Shown here: one piece after another, positions 53,121 through 61,442 of the stretch | How positions within the stretch are numbered: position 1 is the first letter of the stretch | How the letters are laid out: every line of letters begins with the position of its first letter | Assembly (NCBI GenBank): GCA_019115825.1 | Contig: DXCV01000033.1 | Coordinates: 1-64,000, forward strand | DNA length: 64,000 nt | Origin: Candidatus Bacteroides pullicola | GTDB lineage: Bacteria > Bacteroidota > Bacteroidia > Bacteroidales > Bacteroidaceae | Direction of reading: 5' to 3' | The notes under the pieces: model-generated | Databases searched by the model: none | What the model saw: only the letters and a program-made list of their open reading frames with translations | Told to the model about the DNA's origin: nothing | Position numbers and translations under genes: made by a program

Positions 53121-53957
53121 TTAAAAGAAGTGATAACGCACCAGCCCTTCCATGGGGCTTTGGACCACCTGGCCGATGCGGATGCCCAACGAGGCGCCCG
53201 CCTCGGCCAGTATCTTTTTATAGTGCCAGGCGATGGAGCCGCAGCAATGCACGTCGTGCGCCTGCCAGTCGTATTGCATCACGTTGCGCCGCAGGAAGTC
53301 GCGGAAGGCGTCCAACACCAACTGATGCACGCCTGCATCCTCCAGATGCGCGGCCAGGAAAGGCGAGAGCGAGGCGAGGAAGCGGTTGGGCAACGGGCGG
53401 CGGTAGACGCGCTCGATGATGTCCGCCGGGGTGAGGGCGTATTGCTCGAGGAACGCTTCTTTCAAGCCGGACGTCAGCTGGTTCTTCAGCAGGCTGCCCA
53501 CCAGGAGCTTGCCCAGCACCGCGCCGCTGCCTTCATCGCCGAGGATGAAGCCGAGGGGAGATACGTTCGCCACGATGTTTTCCCCGTCGTAGAAGCACGA
53601 GTTGCTGCCGGTGCCCAGGATGCAGGCGATGCCCGCCCGGCGTCCGCAGAGCGCGCGTGCGGCTCCCAACATGTCCGAGGCTACCTCCACTTCGTCTGCG
53701 GCGGGAAAAGCCTGCCGTAGGGCGTGTATGACCCGCTCCGCTTGCGTGGGGATGCAGCCTGCGCCGTAGAAGTGGATGGCCTCCGGGCGCAAGTCCTCCA
53801 GCAGGCTGGCTGCTTCTGCTGCTGCCTCGCGCAGTTCTTCATCCGTCAGGAAAACCGGGTTGATGCCGCCCGCCTTTATCCGCCGTAGGATTTTCCCGTC
53901 TTCGGCCACGCACCAATCGGTCTTGGTGGAGCCGCTGTCTGCAATCAGTATGTTCAT
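53121..53957 (-). CDS. BadF/BadG-type sugar kinase, likely N-acetylmuramic acid/GlcNAc kinase
   Basis: This 278-residue ASKHA-fold kinase has the phosphate-1 loop (ADSGSTKTDW, Asp7/Thr11), the adenosine loop ILGTGSNSCFYDG and the domain-closing GDEGSGAVLGKLL. This is the BcrAD_BadFG family that includes eukaryotic GlcNAc kinase and Tannerella MurK. The longer frame to 53975 has no ATG as good as the one at 53957, which gives the family start MNILIADSG. Its start overlaps the end of the flavoprotein gene by 4 bp (ATGA), implying coupled translation. Confidence 0.85.
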   Translation of the reverse strand: MNILIADSGSTKTDWCVAEDGKILRRIKAGGINPVFLTDEELREAAAEAASLLEDLRPEAIHFYGAGCIPTQAERVIHALRQAFPAADEVEVASDMLGAARALCGRRAGIACILGTGSNSCFYDGENIVANVSPLGFILGDEGSGAVLGKLLVGSLLKNQLTSGLKEAFLEQYALTPADIIERVYRRPLPNRFLASLSPFLAAHLEDAGVHQLVLDAFRDFLRRNVMQYDWQAHDVHCCGSIAWHYKKILAEAGASLGIRIGQVVQSPMEGLVRYHFF

Positions 53958-56923
53958 GGCTTGGCCTCCGTGCATTCATCCACCAGGTAAGCAATCGACA
54001 CGTAGGGGATGCCGCTGTTGGTCGTCAGTCCGATTTCGCACGTGCGGCTGTTGCTGTAGCCTATCTGGATGTTGGCCGCCTCGATTTGCGGGCGCAGCTT
54101 GCGCAGGGCGTAGGCGTTCAGCTCGGGATGCGTGAATCCACGGTCGCCGGCAAAGGCGCAGCAGCCAATCTCTTCAGGCACAAGTACTTGTCCGGTGGTG
54201 CAGAGTCGGGCGAGCTTCACGAGCGTGTCCGCCAAACCCATTTCGCGCGTGGAGCAGGTGATGTGCACGGCTACCGGCCGGTCGATGGGTTTGAACGTCA
54301 GGTGCGGGCGCAGGAAGGTGTAGATGAACTCTGCCGGTTCGTAGAGCTTCATCCGGTGGATGGTCTGCCGCATGCGGTGCAGGCAGGGACTCTGGTCGCA
54401 GAGGACGGGATAGCGGCCTTCCTCGCTCGCCCGCCACAAGGCGTCTTCCAGTTCCTTGCTCTTGCGGTCGGCGATGTCGGGCATGCCTTTGCTCTCCCAG
54501 ATGGTGCCGCAGCAGAGGTTGCTCATGTTTTCGGGGAAGATGACTTCGTAGCCCGCCTTGTGCAGGAGGTGCATCATCTTGTTCACCAACGGCTGCTCCA
54601 CGGGCGATTTGCGGGCCAGGCCCATCGTCTGGTTGATGCAGCTGGGGAAGTAAACCACCTTCCTTGCGGATTCCTCATTCTTAATTCTCAATTCTCCATT
54701 CTTAATTTTCAATTTGAACGCTTTCGGCATTGCAGGCGTCCATTGCGGGATACCCAGCAGATGGTGTAGTCCGCGCGTCAGCTTGCTCATCGTCGAGGTG
54801 CCGAGGATGGCGTGCGCCGTGTCCGCCAACGTCAGTACGGGGCGCAGGGTGCTTTCGATGTCGGCGAGGTGGCGTGCGGCGAAGTCTCCTGTCTTATATC
54901 CTATGCTGTCGGGCGGCAAGAGCTGTTGACGGACGTAGTGCGTCAGGTCGCCAGTATTGATACCCATCGGGCAGGACATGGAGCAGAGGCCGTCGCCTGC
55001 ACACGTCTGGTTGCCGGGATAGTAGTATTGCTTGACGAGCAAAGCCAGGCGTTCGGGGTCTTCCCCGCTTTGGCGCAGGCGGGCTATCTCGCGCTGGATG
55101 ACGATGCGCTGGCGCGAGGACAGCGTGAAGCCGCACGACACGCAGTTGACCTCGCAGAAGCCGCATTCGATGCACTTGTCCACTTTTGCTAATGAAGAAT
55201 GATGAATATCCGCTTCGCGATGAAATGAAGAATTTTCGTTGGAAGCACCCAATTCTTCATTCTTCATTCTTACTTCTTCATTAAACAATAGCGGTAGCGG
55301 CTTGAAGTGCTTCAGGTGGCATTGCGGGTCGTCGTTGAAGATGACGCCGGGATTGAGCAGGCCGTCCGGGTCGAAGATGCGCTTCACTTCCTTCATGCAC
55401 TCGTACGCCTTGTCGCCCCATTCGTAGCGGACATACGGCGCCATGTTACGGCCTGTGCCGTGTTCGGCTTTCAGCGAGCCGTCGTATTTGTCCACCACCA
55501 GCGTCTTGACGTCTTCCATCAGGTCGGCGTAGCGTTTCACTTCGGCTTCGCTGGAGAAGCTCTGGTTGAGGATGAAGTGGTAGTTGCCTTCCAAGGCGTG
55601 GCCGTAGATGCAGGCGTCGTCATAGCCGTGGCGGGCGATGAGCTGTTGCAGGTCGGCGGTGGCTTCGGGCAGGTCGTCGATGTGGAAAGCCACGTCTTCG
55701 ATGAGGCAGGTCGTGCCGGGACGTCGTGTGCCGCCTACCGACGGGAAGATGCCCGAGCGGATGGCCCAGTATTTGCCATACTCCGCCGGGTCGTCCGTGA
55801 AGCGCACGGGGATGTAGGTGGAGAAGGCGGAAAGTGCCTCGGTGATGCGGGCAATGTGTTGCGAAAGCTCTTCCTTTGTTCTGCCTTTGGTTTCGGTCAG
55901 GACGGCGGTCAGGCCGGAGGCGTCGGGCACTTCGCTTTTGTAGCGCAGGTAGTTGGCGTCGTCCACGGAGGACAGGCTCTTGTAGTCGAGCAGTTCGGCG
56001 CTCTTCACCAGCCACTCGCCGCCGTCGTCCACCAGCTTCTTCAGGGCCACCACGGCGCGGCACGCTTCCTTGATGGTGGTGAAGTAGAGCATCGCGCTGG
56101 CTTTGAAGGGATAGTCGTATTCGGTCTTCATCGTCACCTGCGAGAGGAAGGCGAGGGTGCCTTCGCTGCCCACCATCAGGTGTGCGATGATGTCGAACGG
56201 GTCGTCGAAGCGCACGAACGGCAGCAGGTTCAGTCCGGTGACGTTCTTGATGGCGTATTTGTAGCGGATGCGTCCGGCCAGTTCTTCGTCGGCGCGGATG
56301 GCGTCGCGCAGGGCGCAGAGGCGTTGCAGGAAGTCGCGGTGGGTCACCTCGAACGAGGCGCGGCTGACGGGGTCGCCCGTGTCCAGCACGGTGCCGTCCG
56401 CCAGGACGATGCGGGCGGAGAGCATCATCTTGTCGCTGTTGGCGTGTGTGCCGCAGTTCATGCCCGAGGCGTTGTTCATCACGATGCCGCCCACCATCGC
56501 GCTCTTCACCGACGCCGGGTCGGGAGCGAACTTGCGTCCGTAGGGAGCCAGCAGTTCGTTGACGCGCTGTCCGATGAGACCCGGTTGCAGGGTGATTTGT
56601 TCGTGGTCGGGGCTGATGCTGTATTGCTCCCAATGCTTGCCCGCCACGATGAGGATAGAGTCGCTGATGGCCTGTCCCGACAGGCTGGTGCCTGCCGCGC
56701 GGAAGGTCACGGGCAGCTTATGGCGCGTGGCCAGGCGCAGGAGTTGGGAGATTTCGTCCTCGTCCTTCGAGCGGATGACGATGTGCGGGATGAGGCGGTA
56801 GAATCCGGCGTCCGTGCCCCAGGCCAGGCGGCGCAGTTCGTCGGTATAGATGCGTTCCTGCGGGATGATGCCGAGGGCGTCGTGCAGGAAGGCGGTGTAC
56901 TTGTCTGATGTCGTTGTTGCCAT
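53954..56923 (-). CDS. D-lactate dehydrogenase-like FAD/Fe-S oxidoreductase, GlcD-GlcF fusion
   Basis: This 989-residue fusion has an N-terminal PCMH-type FAD domain (RAAGTSLSGQAISDSILIV, GGIVMNNASGMNCGTHANSDK), an FAD-oxidase C-terminal domain (FGCGKNYG-like region replaced by HALEGNYHFIL), two 4Fe-4S clusters (CIECGFCEVNC, CAGDGLCSMSCP) and CCG domains (NLCCGTIWESKG, GCCAFAGDRGF). Such proteins oxidise D-lactate or glycolate and pass electrons to quinone. Neighbouring MurNAc genes suggest D-lactate. Two stretches (about residues 560-590 and 735-755) look like translated repeat DNA. Confidence 0.88.
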   Translation of the reverse strand: MATTTSDKYTAFLHDALGIIPQERIYTDELRRLAWGTDAGFYRLIPHIVIRSKDEDEISQLLRLATRHKLPVTFRAAGTSLSGQAISDSILIVAGKHWEQYSISPDHEQITLQPGLIGQRVNELLAPYGRKFAPDPASVKSAMVGGIVMNNASGMNCGTHANSDKMMLSARIVLADGTVLDTGDPVSRASFEVTHRDFLQRLCALRDAIRADEELAGRIRYKYAIKNVTGLNLLPFVRFDDPFDIIAHLMVGSEGTLAFLSQVTMKTEYDYPFKASAMLYFTTIKEACRAVVALKKLVDDGGEWLVKSAELLDYKSLSSVDDANYLRYKSEVPDASGLTAVLTETKGRTKEELSQHIARITEALSAFSTYIPVRFTDDPAEYGKYWAIRSGIFPSVGGTRRPGTTCLIEDVAFHIDDLPEATADLQQLIARHGYDDACIYGHALEGNYHFILNQSFSSEAEVKRYADLMEDVKTLVVDKYDGSLKAEHGTGRNMAPYVRYEWGDKAYECMKEVKRIFDPDGLLNPGVIFNDDPQCHLKHFKPLPLLFNEEVRMKNEELGASNENSSFHREADIHHSSLAKVDKCIECGFCEVNCVSCGFTLSSRQRIVIQREIARLRQSGEDPERLALLVKQYYYPGNQTCAGDGLCSMSCPMGINTGDLTHYVRQQLLPPDSIGYKTGDFAARHLADIESTLRPVLTLADTAHAILGTSTMSKLTRGLHHLLGIPQWTPAMPKAFKLKIKNGELRIKNEESARKVVYFPSCINQTMGLARKSPVEQPLVNKMMHLLHKAGYEVIFPENMSNLCCGTIWESKGMPDIADRKSKELEDALWRASEEGRYPVLCDQSPCLHRMRQTIHRMKLYEPAEFIYTFLRPHLTFKPIDRPVAVHITCSTREMGLADTLVKLARLCTTGQVLVPEEIGCCAFAGDRGFTHPELNAYALRKLRPQIEAANIQIGYSNSRTCEIGLTTNSGIPYVSIAYLVDECTEAKP
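54671..54715. repeat. Intergenic-type repeat embedded in the flavoprotein gene, site 1
   Basis: TTCTTAATTCTCAATTCTCC and TTCTTAATTTTCAATTTG, in frame, give KLKIKNGELRIKNEE. The words are the reverse complement of the repeat in the glyS-FKBP gap. Confidence 0.8.
55189..55283. repeat. Intergenic-type repeat embedded in the flavoprotein gene, site 2
   Basis: AATGAAGAATGATGAATATCC (55189-55209) and CAATTCTTCATTCTTCATTC (about 55249-55268) form an imperfect palindrome inside the reading frame just before the first Fe-S cluster. It encodes EVRMKNEELGASNENSSF and a few more residues that are not part of the family core. Confidence 0.8.
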
Positions 56924-57010
56924 AAACTTTCGTACTTAGGTTTAGCGGGCGTAAAAGTAGGCATTTTCATTGGGGTGGTCAAGAGGAAGGGGCATCAATT
57001 TTCATCGAAT

Positions 57011-57045
57011 AAAAACAGGCACCCGGATTCACATCCAAGTGCCTG
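57011..57045 (-). terminator. Terminator of tRNA-Gly
   Basis: On the minus strand, CAGGCAC and GTGCCTG (57039-57045 and 57016-57022) form a 7-bp stem with a 16-base loop, followed by five Us (57015-57011). It lies 13 bases past the tRNA 3' end. Confidence 0.8.
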
Positions 57046-57057
57046 ATTCGTATCGAG

Positions 57058-57130
57058 AGCGGCAAGCGAGGCTCGAACTCGTGACCCTCAGCTTGGGAAG
57101 CTGATGCTCTACCAACTGAGCTATTGCCGC
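57058..57130 (-). tRNA. tRNA-Gly (anticodon TCC)
   Basis: The acceptor stem is GCGGCAA (5' end at 57130) with TTGCCGC and discriminator U, the usual base for tRNA-Gly. The D-arm is TAGCTCAGTTGGTAGAGCA, the anticodon stem TCAGC/GCTGA encloses TTCCCAA with anticodon TCC, and the T-arm has GTTCGAGCC. The 73-base length and the missing encoded CCA are normal here. Confidence 0.95.
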
Positions 57131-57164
57131 AAACCGATATTAATTTTCACCATGAAAAACGTTG

Positions 57165-57198
57165 CAAAGGTAGTAAAAATACTTGGGGAACAAACAAA
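57165..57198 (-). promoter_or_regulatory. Promoter of tRNA-Gly
   Basis: On the minus strand TACCTTTG (57172-57165) is a perfect -7 box. TTTG occurs twice upstream (57198-57195 and 57194-57191), at spacers of 22 and 18 bp, bracketing the ideal 19-21 bp. Confidence 0.7.
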
Positions 57199-57256
57199 TC
57201 TTCCCCGTTTTTTTGCTTCCTGATTGTATTCCGCTGATTTTCTGTTTCTTATTTTG

Positions 57257-57344
57257 CCTGTGCTTAGCCGTACCTGCGTCCGTGCTTAGCTGTACCTGCG
57301 CCCGCGCTTAGCTGTACCTGCGCCCGTGTCCGGGGGTATGCCTG
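57257..57344. repeat. 22-bp tandem repeat ending inside the symporter gene
   Basis: Units start at 57257 (partial), 57273, 57295 and 57317 with consensus CCTGCGyCCGyGCTTAGCTGTA (22 bp). The last one runs into a CCGGGGGTATGCCTG tail at 57331-57344. The symporter stop codon (57308-57310) is the TTA of one unit, so the last 12 or so residues of that protein come from the repeat. Confidence 0.85.
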
Positions 57345-58786
57345 TCTTTCCTTATCAGCAGGCAAAGCCCGAAGACGGTCACCAGCGCATTGATGAGCAG
57401 CAGCTCGAAGCTGATTTGGTAGCCGCCAAACCATGCTTCGCTGTGGGTCTTCAGCACGTAGCAGAGCAGGGGAGAAACCACTGCCACCAGCGGCACCCAG
57501 CGGTCGCGCACCGGTCGGCGGCAGGCCAGGCCGAAGATGAACATCCCCAGGATGGGGCCGTAGGTGTACGAGGCGAGGCTATACACGGCATTGATGGCGC
57601 TGTCGTCGTTCAGCTCATGGAAGATGACAATGACAATGACCATCAGCAGCGACATCACCACGTGCACCAGCTTGCGCGTCAGCGTCAGGTCGCGTTCGCC
57701 TTGCTTCTGGTCGGCTTGCAGGATGTCCACGGTGAACGAGGTGGTCAGCGCCGTCAGTGCCGAGCCTGCCGCGGAGTAGGCTGCCGCTACCAATCCGATG
57801 ATGAACACGATGCCGACGAACAGCGGAAATTCCTCGCTCCACGCCACCCGTCCGAAAAGGGCATCGCCGGTGGCTCCTTCCGCCAGACGCGCGTCGGCAT
57901 ACATATATAATAAGGTGCCCAACACGAGGAAGAGTCCGATGACGAAAATCTGCACGAAGGCGCTCACCACCATGTTCTTCTGCGAGGCGCGGAAGTCGCG
58001 GCAGCTCAGCGTGCGTTGCATCAAGTCCTGATCCAATCCCGTGGTGGCGATGACCATGAAAATGCCCGCTATGAACTGCTTCCAGAAGTAGCGGCCGTCA
58101 TCGGGATTGTCCAGGAAAAATACGCGGCTGGTGGGGTGGGAGGCTACGGCAGCGGGAAGTTCCGTCACGCCCAATCCCAGGCTGTGGGCGATGAAGCCGA
58201 TGCAGCACACCACGGACAGCACCAGGCAGAGCGTCTTCAGCGCGTCCGTCCAGATGAGCGACTTCACGCCCCCTTGGAAGGAGTAAAGCCAGATGAGCGC
58301 GACGGTCAGCACCACGTTCACCGTGAAGGGCACGCCAAGCGGGCCGAACACCAGCGTCTGCAACACCACGCACACCACGAAGAAGCGCACCGACGCTCCC
58401 AGCATCTTCGACACGAAGAAGAACCACGCTCCCGTGCGGTAGGTGGACAGCCCGAAGCGATGCTCCAGGTAGCCGTAGATGCTCACGAGGTTCATCCGGT
58501 AAAACGTAGGTATCAGTACCCACGCCACCAGCACCGACCCCACGAAGAAACCCAGCACCATCTGCAGGTAGGCATAGCCGCCCGCCTGCACCGCGCCCGG
58601 CACGGAGATGAACGTCACGCCGGAGATGCTGGCGCCTATCATCGCCACCGTCGCCATCAGCCACGACGACTTGCGTCCGCCGGTGAAGAAGCTGCGGTTG
58701 TCTGCTTTGCGGCCTGTCAGCCACGAAATGAGAAACAACAGGGCGAAGTAGCCCACAAGGGTGAGGAGGATAATCCAGGGAGTCAT
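57308..58786 (-). CDS. Sodium:solute symporter, likely amino-sugar transporter
   Basis: This 492-residue SSS-family transporter has about 13 membrane helices. Visible motifs are GRKADNRSFFTGGRKSSWLMATVAMIGASISGVTFISVPG, QDLMQRTLSCRDFR and FIIGLVAAAYSAAGSALTALTTSF, placing it in the sialic acid/glucose/MurNAc transporter group. The ATG at 58786 begins just before the first helix, so the longer frame to 58852, which overlaps the NamZ gene end, is not used. It lies 13 bp after the NamZ-like gene. The C-terminus (RKDRHTPGHGRRYS) is encoded by tandem-repeat DNA. Confidence 0.9.
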   Translation of the reverse strand: MTPWIILLTLVGYFALLFLISWLTGRKADNRSFFTGGRKSSWLMATVAMIGASISGVTFISVPGAVQAGGYAYLQMVLGFFVGSVLVAWVLIPTFYRMNLVSIYGYLEHRFGLSTYRTGAWFFFVSKMLGASVRFFVVCVVLQTLVFGPLGVPFTVNVVLTVALIWLYSFQGGVKSLIWTDALKTLCLVLSVVCCIGFIAHSLGLGVTELPAAVASHPTSRVFFLDNPDDGRYFWKQFIAGIFMVIATTGLDQDLMQRTLSCRDFRASQKNMVVSAFVQIFVIGLFLVLGTLLYMYADARLAEGATGDALFGRVAWSEEFPLFVGIVFIIGLVAAAYSAAGSALTALTTSFTVDILQADQKQGERDLTLTRKLVHVVMSLLMVIVIVIFHELNDDSAINAVYSLASYTYGPILGMFIFGLACRRPVRDRWVPLVAVVSPLLCYVLKTHSEAWFGGYQISFELLLINALVTVFGLCLLIRKDRHTPGHGRRYS

Positions 58787-58799
58787 AGTAATTAAACAA

Positions 58800-59969
58800 T
58801 TATTCATTATATAAGAGATAGGGTTTCCGTTGCGTCTTGAACCGCGCCACATCGTCCTGCCACGTGGCTTCTATCTCGTCCGCGCTCTTGCCTTGCACAA
58901 TCATCCGGCGCACGTAGGCCACGCCCATCAGCTTCTCGAAGAAGGAAGTGAAGAACTTGTCGCCCATCCCGAGGTTGCGGTAAGCGTCGATGAGGTAGCT
59001 CAGGTCGATGCCTTTCGTCCGCAATTCAGCTTCGTCCAGCGTGCTGAGGTTGACGCCGTGGCAGAGCTTGTCGCGTTGCGGGGGATTCTTGGCGCCGGGT
59101 CGGCTGCGGGGAGTGAAGGAGTAGTCATAGCCCGTCATCCGCGGATGGCCGTACACCTGGAAGGGAAGCTCCGTGCCGCGCCCCAGGCTGACAGGGGTCG
59201 CCTCGAAGTAGCAGAGCGAGGCGTAGAGGTAGACGGACTTCATATTGGGCAGGTTGGGCGAGGGAGGAATGGGCAGGCGGTACTCCGTCTGGTGCGTGTA
59301 GTTCAGGCAGGGGATGACGGTGACGTCGCACGTCCTTCCCTGGGGCAGCCAACCCTCGCCGTTCACCATCCGCGCCAGTTCGCCCAGCGTCATGCCGTGC
59401 ACAGTGGGGATGGGCAGCCAACCCACGGCCGACTTGTACTTCATGTCGAGGATGGGGCCGTCCACGTAGTGTCCGTTGGGATTGGGGCGGTCGAGGATGA
59501 GCATCTGCTTGCCGTGCTCGGCGCAGGCGTCCATCAGGCGGCACATCGAGGCGTAGTAGGTGTAGTAGCGCAAGCCCACGTCCTGGATGTCCACGATGAG
59601 CAGGTCGAACTTCTGCATCGAGGCAGCCGAGGGTTTGCCCAGCTTGCCGTCGTAGAGGGAGAGGATGGGCACGCCCGTCAGCGGGTCCACCGAGCTGCGG
59701 ACGTGTTCGCCGGCGTCGGCCTGTCCGCGGAAGCCGTGTTCGGGCGAGAATATGGCGGTCACGTTGAAGTGGTTCTCAAGCAGTACGTCCAGCAGGTGCT
59801 TGTTGCCAATCATCCCCGTATGGTTGCTGAAGATGGCGATGCGTTTGCCCTCAAGCAGGGGGAAGTATTGGTCGGTGCGCTCGTCACCGGAGATGACACG
59901 TGTCTGCGCCGTGCCAATCAGGGCGGTGAAGAGCAGCAAGAGGCCGAGAAAAGAGAGTCTTTTGTACAT
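58800..59969 (-). CDS. namZ: DUF1343 protein, NamZ-like exo-beta-N-acetylmuramidase (GH171)
   Basis: This 389-residue protein has a signal peptide (LLLLFTALIGTAQT) and the DUF1343/GH171 fold: SNHTGMIGNKHLLDVLLE, FSPEHGFRGQADAGEHV, LSLYDGKLGKPS, LLIVDIQDVGLRYYTYYASM, ILDRPNPNGHYVDGPILD and FYLSRGTELPFQV-like motifs. Bacillus NamZ of this family releases terminal MurNAc from muropeptides. Start at 59969 is chosen to give a classic signal peptide. It is followed at 13 bp by the symporter and preceded at 4 bp by the NSS transporter, so the three form one operon. A MurNAc role is inferred. Confidence 0.85.
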   Translation of the reverse strand: MYKRLSFLGLLLLFTALIGTAQTRVISGDERTDQYFPLLEGKRIAIFSNHTGMIGNKHLLDVLLENHFNVTAIFSPEHGFRGQADAGEHVRSSVDPLTGVPILSLYDGKLGKPSAASMQKFDLLIVDIQDVGLRYYTYYASMCRLMDACAEHGKQMLILDRPNPNGHYVDGPILDMKYKSAVGWLPIPTVHGMTLGELARMVNGEGWLPQGRTCDVTVIPCLNYTHQTEYRLPIPPSPNLPNMKSVYLYASLCYFEATPVSLGRGTELPFQVYGHPRMTGYDYSFTPRSRPGAKNPPQRDKLCHGVNLSTLDEAELRTKGIDLSYLIDAYRNLGMGDKFFTSFFEKLMGVAYVRRMIVQGKSADEIEATWQDDVARFKTQRKPYLLYNE

Positions 59970-59973
59970 GATA

Positions 59974-61338
59974 TTAGAGTAAGTGCAGTTCATTGATGAA
60001 GATAAAGGCAATGCCGATGGGCGCCACGAACTTCAGCAGGAAGATGACCAGGCCGTAAATCTGCAGGCGCAACGTGCCGCGGTTGGTCAGTTCCTCGTGG
60101 ACAATCTGCTTGTCCAGGAACCAGCCCGTGAACAGCGAGATGAAGAATCCGCCCAACGGAAGCATCAGCTTGGCCGTTACGAAGTCGAAGAGGTCGAACA
60201 GCGTCATGCCAAACAGGGTATATCCTTTGCCGAGCCCCAGGGACAGCGAGCAGAGCGTGCCCAGCACGATGCAGCCGCCCGTCACTAGTCGGGCAGCCTT
60301 GCCGCGGGACATGTTGAACTCCTCGTGCAGATAGGCCGTCACCACTTCGTGCAGGGAGATGGTGGACGTCAGCGCGGCGAGCGCCAGCAGGATGTAGAAC
60401 ATCACGGCCAATAGGGAGGCGATGAAAGGCACATTGCCGAAGGCTTGCTGGAAGACATTGGGCAGGGTGACAAACAGCAGGCCGGGACCGGAGTCGGGCT
60501 GGATGCCCACGGCAAAGGCGGCGGGGAAGATGATGAAGCCTGCCAGGATGGCCACACACGTATCGATGATGGCTACGCTGAAGGCCGTGCGCGGCAGGTT
60601 GGTGTCCGGCTTGAAGTAGGAGGCGTAGGTACAGAGGCAGCCCATGCCCAGACTGAGCGAGAAGAACGCCTGACCCATGGCGGCCAGCAGCACGCTGCCG
60701 TCCACCTTGCTCAAATCCGGTTTCAGCAGGAATTCGAGGCCGCGCTCAGCCCCGGGCAGCAGCACGGCGCATACGGCCAGGATGAGCAGCAGGATGAAGA
60801 GGGCGGGCATCATCACCTTGGACGATCGCTCGATGCCCTTCTCCACGCCTCTCACCACGATGAAGTGGGTCAGCAGCAGGAAGACAATGGTCCACACCAC
60901 GGGCAGCCACGGGTGGCTGACGAAGGAGTTGTAGAATTGCACGAAGTCATCCGGTCCCTTGCCGGCGAAGGTGCCGATGCCTGAATCCACCATGTACTCC
61001 AGCGTCCAGCCGGCCACCACGGAATAGTAGCTCAGGATGAGGAAGCCGGCCAGCACACCCATCCGTCCCACCCAGCGCCACGGGGTGCCGGGGGCCAGCT
61101 TCTGGTAGGCGCGGGCGGTGTTGGAGCGCGAGCGGCGGCCGATGATGAACTCGGCCATCATGATGGGTGCGCCGAACAGCAGGACACAGCCCAGGTAGGT
61201 GAGAATGAAGGCGGCACCGCCATATTCGCCCGTCATGTAGGGGAAGCGCCAGATGTTTCCCAGGCCTACCGCCGAGCCTGCGGAGGCCAGGATGACGCCC
61301 AGTTTGGTGCCGAAGTTGGCTCTCTTGTCTGTTGTCAT
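59974..61338 (-). CDS. Sodium-dependent transporter, NSS (SNF) family
   Basis: This 454-residue, about 12-helix transporter has the family signature near its start (GVILASAGSAVGLGNIWRFPYMTGEYGGAAF), followed by GAPIMMAEFIIGRRSRSNTARAY. NSS proteins import amino acids with Na+. Its substrate is unknown. As first gene of the minus-strand run with the NamZ-like and symporter genes, it may import amino acids set free from muropeptides. Na+ coupling fits the pyrophosphatase at the start of the window. Confidence 0.92.
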   Translation of the reverse strand: MTTDKRANFGTKLGVILASAGSAVGLGNIWRFPYMTGEYGGAAFILTYLGCVLLFGAPIMMAEFIIGRRSRSNTARAYQKLAPGTPWRWVGRMGVLAGFLILSYYSVVAGWTLEYMVDSGIGTFAGKGPDDFVQFYNSFVSHPWLPVVWTIVFLLLTHFIVVRGVEKGIERSSKVMMPALFILLLILAVCAVLLPGAERGLEFLLKPDLSKVDGSVLLAAMGQAFFSLSLGMGCLCTYASYFKPDTNLPRTAFSVAIIDTCVAILAGFIIFPAAFAVGIQPDSGPGLLFVTLPNVFQQAFGNVPFIASLLAVMFYILLALAALTSTISLHEVVTAYLHEEFNMSRGKAARLVTGGCIVLGTLCSLSLGLGKGYTLFGMTLFDLFDFVTAKLMLPLGGFFISLFTGWFLDKQIVHEELTNRGTLRLQIYGLVIFLLKFVAPIGIAFIFINELHLL

Positions 61339-61406
61339 GATCTTGTGGTTTTCTTACAATCTGTTATTAAAAGTGATAGAATTGCGCAAATGTAGGAAAT
61401 CTTCTG

Positions 61407-61414
61407 TATTTTTG
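61407..61414 (+). promoter_or_regulatory. -7 box of the VanZ-like gene
   Basis: TATTTTTG is a perfect match and gives a leader of about 22 bases to the ATG at 61443. A second perfect box, TATATTTG at 61430-61437, would give a nearly leaderless transcript and is less likely. Confidence 0.5.
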
Positions 61415-61442
61415 GGGCGCAATTCGTAATATATTTGTGCCT

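Noticed and set aside
55307-56908. 533-codon plus-strand frame opposite the flavoprotein gene
   Set aside because: The minus-strand gene has FAD and Fe-S motifs; the antisense frame has none and is a composition artefact.
57257-57344. CRISPR array
   Set aside because: The 22-bp units are directly adjacent with no spacers and no cas genes are in the window; this is a plain tandem repeat.
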